DNA of 62,955 nt, taken from the NCBI GenBank assembly GCA_964472565.1, contig CAYYNB010000014.1, forward strand, positions 1 to 62,955. The letters are read 5' to 3'. Both the position numbers and the translations under genes were made by a program. The notes below the pieces were generated by a model. That model was not told where the DNA came from and ran no database searches. It saw nothing but the letters and a program-made list of their open reading frames with translations. The stretch is from DATAMF01 sp964472565. GTDB taxonomy: Bacteria; Chloroflexota; Anaerolineae; Aggregatilineales; Aggregatilineaceae. This document shows positions 26,665-35,100 of this stretch, piece after piece (position 1 is the stretch's first letter; every line of letters begins with the position of its first letter).

Positions 26665-26797
26665 AGTCAAACCGGAAGAGTGGGATAATTATTTTCTTGG
26701 GATGGCCTTAACACTTCACACCTCTATTTCCCCCAAAACAGTAAAACCAGGCCCATGGGTGAATATATATTTAGCTGGCAATTTACCGCCGCCGTGC

Positions 26798-26803
26798 TAT
26801 GAT
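26798..26803 (+). promoter_or_regulatory. -10-like box for the isomerase-like gene
   Basis: TATGAT stands about 65 bp before the ATG. The -35 is poor (TGGCAA at about 16 bp). The ribosome site GAAAGGA lies further on, next to the ATG. Confidence 0.3.
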
Positions 26804-26868
26804 TCGGGCGCAAATGGCGAAAATTTAGGGTTAGTTGGCGTATCTAAAAATATCGAAAGGAATTTGCA

Positions 26869-28284
26869 ATGATAAATAAAAAAACAACTTTAGCTGTCAT
26901 TATCGGCAACCGCGACTTTTTCCCGGATCGCCTCGTTTCCGAGGGGCGTAAAGATATTTTGGAACTGCTCAAGGAGATGGGCATCGAAGCCGTCATCCTT
27001 GATGAGAACGCGACCAAACTGGGCGCAGTTGAAACCTGGGAACACGCCAAAACCTGTGCCGCGCTTTTCCGCGAACATCGCGACCAAATCGATGGGGTGC
27101 TGGTATCGCTGCCCAACTTTGGCGATGAGCGCGGCGTAGCCGATACCATTAAATTGTCTGGCCTGAATGTTCCTATTCTGATCCAGGGGTATCCCGACGA
27201 CCTCGACCAATTCTCCGTCGAACGCCGCCGCGATGCCTTCTGCGGCAAAATTTCCGTGTGTAACAATCTCTACCAGTATGGTTATCCCTACACCCTCACC
27301 GAACTGCACACCGTTCACCCCAAGAGCGCTTCTTTCCGCGCCGATCTGAAGAAATTTGTCCAGATTTGCCGCGTTGTTAAGGGCCTCAAAACCGCGCGTT
27401 TAGGCGCAATTGGTGCGCGTCCCGGCAATTTTAATACGACCCGTTACAGCGAAAAGCTGCTCCAGGCGTATGGAATCACCGTCAACACCATCGATCTTTC
27501 GGAAATTATCGGCGGCGCACAAAAGCTCTCCGATGATCAACCACGTGTCAAAGAAAAACTGGAAAAGATCATCGGCTACATCCGCACCGATGCAGTTCCT
27601 TCAGCCGCCGTGATGAAACAAGCGAAGGTCGGCGTCGTCATCGACGACTGGATGCGCGAATATGATCTCGACGCGTCCGCGTTACAGTGCTGGACCTCTG
27701 TGCAGAAAAATTACGGCATCAATGTTTGCACTCTCATGAGTATGATGAGCGAGCAGTTGATGCCAAGCGCCTGCGAAGTCGATATTACAGGCGTCGCCTC
27801 GATGTATGCCCTCCAGCTCGCATCCGGCACCCCGGCAGCCCTGGTAGACTGGAATAATAATTATGCCGACGATCCCAACAAGTGTGTTCTGTTTCACTGC
27901 GGTAACTGGGCAAGCAGCTTCTTCACCGATTTTAAGATGGCGAATGCCGAAATTCTCGCCACAACCCTGGGTACTGAAAACACCTACGGAGCTATCAACG
28001 GACGTACACCCTCTGGTCCAATGAGCTATGCCCGCCTGACAACTGATGACCGTCACGGCAAGATTCGCGCCTATGTGGGTGATGGTCTGTTCACCGATGA
28101 CCAGTTGAACACCTTTGGCAGCCGCGCGGTAGTCGAAGTTCCCAACCTGCAAAAGCTGATGCAGTATATCTGCAAGAATGGCTTCGAGCACCACACCGCC
28201 ATGACCGCCGTGCAGACATCTGCAATTTTGGCCGAAGCTTTTGAAAACTACTTCGGTTGGGACGTTTATCATCACGTCGGTTAA
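26869..28284 (+). CDS. L-fucose/L-arabinose isomerase-family protein
   Basis: A cytosolic protein of 471 residues with the three-part fold of the FucI/AraA family. An N-terminal Rossmann-like part (AVIIGNRDFFPDRL, VSLPNFGDE) is followed by a middle region (IGARPGNFNT) and a C-terminal part with metal-ligand-like acidic and His residues (CEVDITGV, LVDWNNNY, LFHCGNW). The family interconverts aldoses and ketoses using Mn2+; related sulfoquinovose isomerases also exist. The true substrate is not evident, and no kinase or aldolase is adjacent. It has a good ribosome site and its own terminator, so it is monocistronic. Confidence 0.75.
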   Translation: MINKKTTLAVIIGNRDFFPDRLVSEGRKDILELLKEMGIEAVILDENATKLGAVETWEHAKTCAALFREHRDQIDGVLVSLPNFGDERGVADTIKLSGLNVPILIQGYPDDLDQFSVERRRDAFCGKISVCNNLYQYGYPYTLTELHTVHPKSASFRADLKKFVQICRVVKGLKTARLGAIGARPGNFNTTRYSEKLLQAYGITVNTIDLSEIIGGAQKLSDDQPRVKEKLEKIIGYIRTDAVPSAAVMKQAKVGVVIDDWMREYDLDASALQCWTSVQKNYGINVCTLMSMMSEQLMPSACEVDITGVASMYALQLASGTPAALVDWNNNYADDPNKCVLFHCGNWASSFFTDFKMANAEILATTLGTENTYGAINGRTPSGPMSYARLTTDDRHGKIRAYVGDGLFTDDQLNTFGSRAVVEVPNLQKLMQYICKNGFEHHTAMTAVQTSAILAEAFENYFGWDVYHHVG

Positions 28285-28312
28285 TTGCTGCTGTAGTTCA
28301 AGCCACGAGTTC

Positions 28313-28347
28313 AAAGATGCGAACACAATTTTTGCTCGCATCTTTTT
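28313..28347 (+). terminator. Rho-independent terminator after the isomerase-like gene
   Basis: AAAGATGCGA (28313-28322) and TCGCATCTTT (28336-28345) form a 10-bp stem with a 13-nt loop, followed by TTTATATATTTTT. Confidence 0.8.
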
Positions 28348-28433
28348 TATATATTTTTCAGACTAAAGAGATATTCAAAATTTGATATTCGACTATACTA
28401 ATTAATGGTTGCGCAATCCAACAGGAATTAATC

Positions 28434-31400
28434 ATGCAAGCCCTCAGCCGAATTTTTAATGTTCGCCCTGAAGAATGGCGTAGACTTTCCATTCTTAGCG
28501 TGATGGCGTTGTTGCCGGTGCTGGCCGGAATTTGGGCGCAGATCACGCTGACCGCCCTTTTTTTGGTTCAGGTTGGTGTCCGCTTTATCCCCTTCATTTT
28601 TATTGGTGATGCGATTGTTGTTGTTCTGACCTTTGCCGTCTATTCCGCCTTTGCGGATCGTTTTTCCCACGCCCAGTTGCTGGTAGGTCTGGCTAGCCTG
28701 GGGGCAGTTGGAGTCGCGCTCGGATTGATTCTCATCCAGATTGCGCCGCCTGCCGTATCCTATTCCTTTCTCTATTTGCTCCACCGGATTGTTTATGCCG
28801 TCATCGGTGCCCACTGGGGCATCTATGTCAACAGTTTTTATGATACGCGCGCCGCCAAGCGCATTTTTTCGGTGTTAGCATCCGTTGTCCGCATCGCCGG
28901 AATACTGGCTGCTTTGTCTGTACCGCTGCTGAACAGCCTGTTTTCCTCGGATGTGATCATTGTGTTATGGGGCCTTAGTCTTCTTGCGCTTGCACTGCTG
29001 GCCCGCCTGATGCCGTACCTGGTAAAGGAACCAGAGCTATCCAGGCCACTTGGGCCAACTCTCACCAAACAGCGCATATCTTACGTGGAAAACATCCGCG
29101 AAGGTTTCGGGTTTGTTCGCCAGTCATCCTATCTACGTGGACTGGCCCTGATGTCCATCCTCATGATGGTATTGGCAACTGTTACCAATTATCAAGTGCT
29201 GCGTATCTTCGACAATGCCTATAAAGGCGATCAGGCCGCTATCGCCAACCTGATCAGTATAATCACGTTGGCCGGCAACCTGATCATGCTGCCTATCCAA
29301 ATCTTTATGTTCAGCCGCCTCGTATCGTTTCTTGGTGTCGGCAAGACCAATCTGATTTATCCCGTCACCTCATTAGGGATCAGCGGCTTGATCGCACTGT
29401 TCCCGCTTCAGTTAGTCGCGGGTGTTTTAGCGCACTTTAACCTCAATACGGTGAATGTTGGCATTCGAGCTACCAATGATGAACTGCTCTATAATGCGGT
29501 TCCTGTTCGCATCAAAGCCCGTGCGCGCGGGTTTATCAATGGTTTTGTCGAACCTTTCGGCACGCTGCTCGCCGCTATGATCGCTGGATTACCCTTTATC
29601 TCCGAACGGTGGTTTTTGACTGTTGTGCTGGTTGGCGGCGGCATCGCCTATTTGCTGGCGGCAATTATTGTGAGTCGCCAATACGCCCGCGCCCTGATTC
29701 TGCTTCTGGAACAGGAGAGCTTTTCGTTTCTACTGCATGCTACCACCAGTCGGGTGGACAAAACCACACTGAACCACCTGAAATCCCGCATCGAAGAGAG
29801 TACCGATAACGACGCGACTATCGTAATGACAAACATTCTCATTGAATTGGATGGCAATCATGCGGTTCCTGTACTTGAAAAATTAGCCCGGCGCAATGAT
29901 CCTGATCTGCAAGCGGGCATTTTGGAGTTAATGGTTGAAGCGAAACTTCATGCTTCTGAGAATTTTTATCTCGATTTGCTGCACCATACGGATCCCCGCG
30001 TCCAAAAATCCGCCTTGATCGGCCTTGAACATCAATTGGGCCGCAATCACGAACGTTATCTGCAATTGGCCTTTGAATTATTAAACAGCAAAGAAACCAG
30101 TATTCGAAGTCAGGCGCTCTCAGTCCTGATCAATGATCCGCGTTATCAGCCATCGGCGCTGCTCGTGTTGAAGGAGTTTCTGACCAGCAATAATCCCGAT
30201 TGGCGTGTTATAGGGGTTCATATTCTCGGACAAACACAGAACCAGGCATTTTTTCTCCCTCTGTTTGATTGTCTACAGGACTCTTCAAACTCCGTCCGTA
30301 TCGCAGCGGCACTTTCAATCGAATCACTCGCCGCTCGTTGGCCGGACCAGTTGAGCGCCCCTCTCAACCGGCATATAGCGCGCCTGCTTCAGGACCCTAT
30401 CGAACGGGTGCGCGTTGCCTCGATTCGCGCGCTGGGCTATATCGCCAAACCCTCTGTCCTCTCGATTTTGGTTCCGGTATTAGATGATCCCAGTCCGCAT
30501 GTGCGGGATGCTGCTGTTGAAGTGTTGGCGCGGGCGGGTAAACCGGCCTTACTCGACCAAACCGATACCAAGATGGCATCCGTCGTTCTGGCGCGAATCG
30601 ATCCCCGGCGCTACACCGGGCTGATTCTGAACCATGTGAAACACAATCTCGCCCAGATTTATGCAAACTTTGTCCGGCTTGACACATTTTCACAGTTAAA
30701 TGGAAATATTGAACTGCTCCGGCTGACATGGCTGGAGCAAAACCGGGAGTTGATGGACGAAGCCTTCTATCTGTTGTCCGCCCTCCACGATAAAGCCTCA
30801 TTACAGATCATTGCCGACTCACTCAAGAGCGACAATCCCCGTGTCTATGCCAATGCGGTAGAAGCATTGGAATCGCTGGTTCCTGCCCCAGTAGCGCGCT
30901 TACTGGTGTTTGTGTTCGATCCGGCATTGAGCATTGCGGATCGTGCTGCAATCGGTCAGCAGGAATGGCATTTTGACACCATAAGCCCGGCAGAAACGAT
31001 CAAGGGCCTGTTGTCTGATTCCGACAATGTGTGGCTTCAATTGACCGCCATCTTCATCCTGGGCGAAATCGGCGCTGAACTTGCGGCGAAACAGAAAGGC
31101 CCCAAATCTAAACAGGACCTGTTAGGGAAACTCAGCGGTACCGAAATCCCGCCTGAATCTCGATCCTTGTTCCGATTAGATGAGATTCAGACGCTTTTAT
31201 CCCAGGTCCCTGGCGAATCCGAAGACTTAAAGGTAGCAGTTCGTGCGGCCCAACGGCTGGTGAGTGGTCAGAGTGTATTGGTAAATGCCCAAGAGGAGGG
31301 AAATGTGCTGTCCGTTGTCGAAAAAATTATCTTTCTGAAAGAAGTGCCGTTCTTCGAAGATATGACGATTAGCCAGCTTAAAGTGCTGGCGAATGTCTGC

Positions 31401-31799
31401 TACGAAGAATTTTTCTCTGCCGATTCCGTCATTTTTGACGAAGGCGCTCCAGGGGGAACGCTCTACGTGGTAGTTAGTGGTAAAGTCGGCATTGAGCGCA
31501 AAAATAATATCACAAACACCTCGGTTCGGCTCAAAACGGTTGAGATGCGCTCCTATTTTGGCGAGTCGACCCTTTTTGATAACAGCGAGACGACCACAAC
31601 AGCCATTGCGCTCGAAGACACTCTGGCCCTACGCTTGAGCCATGAACCACTTGTTGCGCTGATTCAGGAGAATCCCGAACTCTCGCTGCAACTGATCAAA
31701 GTTCTGAGTAAGCGCATCCAACAAACCGATGAACAGGTTGCGGATTTGTCGCGCCAGCGTTCGCGCGCCATGCACAAAGTCTACGACAAATTGGATTAG
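28434..31799 (+). CDS. ATP/ADP-translocase-like membrane protein with HEAT repeats and cNMP-binding domain
   Basis: A fusion of 1121 residues. Residues 1-430 contain about ten to twelve membrane helices with a layout like the NTT nucleotide transporters and MFS proteins. From about 440 to 950 the sequence is helical HEAT-type repeats (for example VRIAAALSIESLA and VRVASIRALGYIAKP). From 967 a cyclic-nucleotide-binding fold appears (LKEVPFFEDM, GTLYVVVSGKV, YFGESTLF). The phosphate cassette lacks the usual Arg (ETTTTA instead of R-x-A), so cAMP/cGMP binding is doubtful. The substrate is unknown. A TATACT at 28394 may be its -10 box. Confidence 0.8.
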   Translation: MQALSRIFNVRPEEWRRLSILSVMALLPVLAGIWAQITLTALFLVQVGVRFIPFIFIGDAIVVVLTFAVYSAFADRFSHAQLLVGLASLGAVGVALGLILIQIAPPAVSYSFLYLLHRIVYAVIGAHWGIYVNSFYDTRAAKRIFSVLASVVRIAGILAALSVPLLNSLFSSDVIIVLWGLSLLALALLARLMPYLVKEPELSRPLGPTLTKQRISYVENIREGFGFVRQSSYLRGLALMSILMMVLATVTNYQVLRIFDNAYKGDQAAIANLISIITLAGNLIMLPIQIFMFSRLVSFLGVGKTNLIYPVTSLGISGLIALFPLQLVAGVLAHFNLNTVNVGIRATNDELLYNAVPVRIKARARGFINGFVEPFGTLLAAMIAGLPFISERWFLTVVLVGGGIAYLLAAIIVSRQYARALILLLEQESFSFLLHATTSRVDKTTLNHLKSRIEESTDNDATIVMTNILIELDGNHAVPVLEKLARRNDPDLQAGILELMVEAKLHASENFYLDLLHHTDPRVQKSALIGLEHQLGRNHERYLQLAFELLNSKETSIRSQALSVLINDPRYQPSALLVLKEFLTSNNPDWRVIGVHILGQTQNQAFFLPLFDCLQDSSNSVRIAAALSIESLAARWPDQLSAPLNRHIARLLQDPIERVRVASIRALGYIAKPSVLSILVPVLDDPSPHVRDAAVEVLARAGKPALLDQTDTKMASVVLARIDPRRYTGLILNHVKHNLAQIYANFVRLDTFSQLNGNIELLRLTWLEQNRELMDEAFYLLSALHDKASLQIIADSLKSDNPRVYANAVEALESLVPAPVARLLVFVFDPALSIADRAAIGQQEWHFDTISPAETIKGLLSDSDNVWLQLTAIFILGEIGAELAAKQKGPKSKQDLLGKLSGTEIPPESRSLFRLDEIQTLLSQVPGESEDLKVAVRAAQRLVSGQSVLVNAQEEGNVLSVVEKIIFLKEVPFFEDMTISQLKVLANVCYEEFFSADSVIFDEGAPGGTLYVVVSGKVGIERKNNITNTSVRLKTVEMRSYFGESTLFDNSETTTTAIALEDTLALRLSHEPLVALIQENPELSLQLIKVLSKRIQQTDEQVADLSRQRSRAMHKVYDKLD

Positions 31800-31942
31800 C
31801 CGAGGGACAGTTCACTCGGTTGGTGTTCAGCGCCAGGCTTCGACGTTTTGGACAGTCTAGATTTTGCCCGTTTCTGGGCATCATCCAGCGTTTCTGCATG
31901 GGTACTGAATACTGTGGAACCGCCTGATTTAACCTGAATCCC
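31796..31942 (-). pseudogene. Possible 3' remnant of a small gene
   Basis: A 48-codon open frame with protein-like composition (TVFSTHAETLDDAQKRAK) but no ATG, GTG or TTG start. Upstream in the same frame the 21-bp repeat region reads as seven-residue units (for example IQVKSGG) interrupted by stop codons. This suggests a decayed gene tail. It overlaps the end of the translocase-like gene by 4 nt. It could still be chance. Confidence 0.25.
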
Positions 31943-32032
31943 CTACGATTTAACTTAAATCTTGGCCCATTTAGCCTGAATCTATCCCACATTTATCCCA
32001 ATTAAGGTTACTTTTATCCCAAACAAGCCTTA
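31927..32032. repeat. Degenerate 21-bp tandem repeat, about five units
   Basis: ATTTAACCTGAATC at 31927, ATTTAACTTAAATC at 31948 and ATTTAGCCTGAATC at 31969 recur every 21 bp. Two further units built on TTTATCCCAA (31992 and 32013) keep the 21-bp step after a 1-bp shift. The array lies in a 378-bp gap between convergent genes (31800-32177). Confidence 0.6.
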
Positions 32033-32040
32033 TTATAAGA

Positions 32041-32073
32041 CCTTTTTCTAACGGGCTGCAAGTTAGAAAAAGG
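32041..32073. repeat. Perfect 12-bp inverted repeat
   Basis: CCTTTTTCTAAC (32041-32052) pairs with GTTAGAAAAAGG (32062-32073) across a 9-nt loop. The arms themselves are A/T-rich, so it may act as a weak bidirectional terminator. Confidence 0.55.
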
Positions 32074-32129
32074 TTACTTCTCTGACTCATCACTTTTGTG
32101 TTAAACCGGTCTGTTAATCCACGTGATAC

Positions 32130-32161
32130 AAAAAGCACTCTGACGGATCAGGGTGCTTTTT
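32130..32161. terminator. Bidirectional terminator between convergent genes
   Basis: A 14-bp stem (AAAAAGCACTCTGA / TCAGGGTGCTTTTT, one G-T wobble) with loop CGGA. The flanking A and T runs let it serve both the plus-strand translocase-like gene and the minus-strand kinase gene, whose stop lies 17 bp away. Confidence 0.8.
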
Positions 32162-32177
32162 GTGATCAATTCAGACT

Positions 32178-35100
32178 TTATGGATAGAACTCCGGGGGCA
32201 GCCCTTCATCATCCCGCAGCAGTCCCTCATCCGGTTGATCCAGGTCCTCAGCCGTGATCTCGTTCGACGGAATGACCTCAATCTCGATTTCCACGAATTG
32301 TGAGACTTCATTGCCGCTCAAAATGTCCAGCGCTACGCGCACGGCATCCGCACCCATAGTGCTGGGAATGCGGATCAGGCTGGCGCGCAGGTGATTCTCG
32401 TAGACCAGCCGCGCAAAGCCCACATAATGATCGGCTACGGCTGGCACGTAGGATTGCACCATCTCGTTGATCGCTTCTTCTCCGCGCAGCGCCAGCAGCC
32501 CATTGTAGGCCAGAATGCCATCGACGCGGGTGCCGGACATGGCCTCTTTGATAATCGTCGCGGGCTTAGTGGGGTCCAGTTCAGTTGGGGTTTCCCCCTG
32601 GATGCTGATCCCCGGATACAGGCTGACTACCGCCGCCGATCCTGCCTTGCGCAATTTATCAGAGAGCGATGTATCGATGCCGTTGAATTGTACCGGGCCA
32701 CCTTCACCATCCAGCAGCGCGACCAGTTCTTGCGCCATCACACAGCCCACTTTGAAATCATCCGGGCCGACAAAGGTCACATATTGATCGGTGTTGATGC
32801 GGTGCCCGACCAACAGCACCGGAATCCCAGCTTCCATTGCCTTTTGCAGTTCCGCCGCCAGCAGGCTTTGATCCCCGGCCTCGTTCGGATTCACAATGAG
32901 CAGATCAATGTCTTGGGCAACCAGGTCCTGTATATCCGCGATCTGCTGGCTGAGGTCGCCTCCTGCGTTTTTGATAATAAAGTTTTCGATCTCAGGATGC
33001 AGGCTCGCCTCATAGCGCGCCCATGCTTCGAGCAGTGTATCCGAAGCTGAAGCATTGCTGAACCCAATAGTGTACGGGGCATCGGTCTTGAAGTGCACCG
33101 TATCGACCATTTCCGCCGGGATTGGATTAGAGCTTTCAATGGGGCACAGGGCTTCGCTGGGAATAGCTGTTGTCTGGACTGGCACAGCGGGCACTGACAC
33201 AACAGAAGTTTCCGCTTCCGGTGACGAATACAGGTCGGCTTTACAGCGTGGATTACGACCAAAACCACCATCGATGAGGCAGTACACGTCATAGCGCGAA
33301 TAGACCCAATCCAGCATTCCATCCAGCGAGTCTACCCGCCACCAGATCAGCAGGTTGTCATCGGCTGCCGACAGCGCTTGGGTGCCGTCGGCGCTGAGGA
33401 CCAGACTCCGCACGGCCTCGTCATGCCCCTTGAACTGACGGATTTCCGCGCCTGTGTTCAGATCCCACAGAATCAGGCTGTTATCAACCGCAAGACCGCG
33501 CGCCGCCATATTGCCTGAAGCAGAAAGTGCCGTTTGATCGTCGGGGCCAAACACCACTGCACGAACTGCCGCGCTGTGCCCATCCAGCCGCCGGATTTCC
33601 GATCCCGTTTCCAGATTCCATAGAATAATATGGGTATCGCGTGAGCCGGACAGCGCCATTTTCCCGTCCGAACTGTACGCCACGCTCCATACGCTGTCGG
33701 TATGACCTTTCAGTGTCCAGACAATAGACCCGCTGCTGATATTCCACAGAATCATAGTGGTATCATCCGACCCAGACAGAATCGTTTTCCCATCTGGACC
33801 GAAGGCTATACTGCGCACTGGAGCGGAATGTCCCTCGAACTGACGGATCATGTCGCCCGTTGTCGCGTCCCACAAAATAATCCGGTTATCAACTGCCCGG
33901 TTCATGCCCACCTGAACATTGCCGCCGCCCGATAGAATCTGCATTCCATCCGCGCTGAACGCCACACTGCGCACCGGTGCTTGATGCCCTTCAAAGCGCC
34001 GGATTTCTTCACCACTGGTCACATCCCACAACACAAGGCTGCCATCGCTCATTCCGGCCAGCGCCTGTGTGCCATCTGGACTCAGCGCCACGCTGAAAAT
34101 GCTATTATTGCTGGGGTTTGTGAACTCGTGGATGATTGCCCCGGTCTGGACATCCCACAGAATCAACCGCCCATCCCTGGACCCTGACAGCGCGAATTGT
34201 TCATTTGCACTGAGCGCGGCGCTCAGCACCCAATCCGTGTTCCCTTCGAACCGTTGGATTTCCGCGCCGCGCCCAAATAAATCCCACTGAATAAGGCTCT
34301 TGTCCCACGACGCCGAAATGCCGGTTTGTCCATCCGGGCTGTAGGCCACCGATACGCCCCAGTAATCGTGTCCCCGAAACTGTTGCAGCAGTTTTCCGGT
34401 TGTTATATCCCACAACGCTATGCTGCTGTCCAGATGCGCGGATAACGCCGTTTTTCCATCCGGGGCGAAATCCATACCTCGTGTAATGTCGGGAACATTC
34501 TCAAAGCGCCGGATTTCCGTTCCGGTTTCCACATTCCATAGAATTAGATAGCTGTCCAGGCCACCTGACAGCACTTGTTTTGCATCTGGGCTGAAAGCAA
34601 TCGCCGCAATGCCCGAAGCGTGCCCGTTCATCCGTTTGACCAGCGTACCCGCTTCTACATCCCAGAGAATGACCTGCTTGTCATCAAAACTCCCCGACAC
34701 GATCCATCGACCATCGGCGCTGAGGTCGAGCGCGGACACCTCGCCTTCATGCCCGGTGAAGCGATGCAGTATTTCTCCACTCTCAATGTTCCACAAGATA
34801 ATGGTCTTATCGCTTGATCCGGATACCGCGCGCTCCCCATCCGGCAGGAAATAAACTGACCATACAGGGCCGGTATGCCCGGTATAATGTTTGAGTGCTT
34901 CTCCGGTGTTAGTATCCCACAGGATCAGACTGGCATCTTGTGACCCAGACAATATTCGCTGCCCATCGGGACTAAATGCGACCGCGTAGACGCGATCTGT
35001 ATGCCCTTCAAAGCGCCGGATCAATTCTCCTGTTGCGGCATCCCACAGAATCAGGCTGTTATCAGCTTTTCCATCTGCGCCTACGGCCACAGTTCCCGCA

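Noticed and set aside
32391..33050. 219-codon plus-strand frame opposite the sugar-binding domain
   Set aside because: Shadow of the giant kinase gene, which has strong domain evidence.
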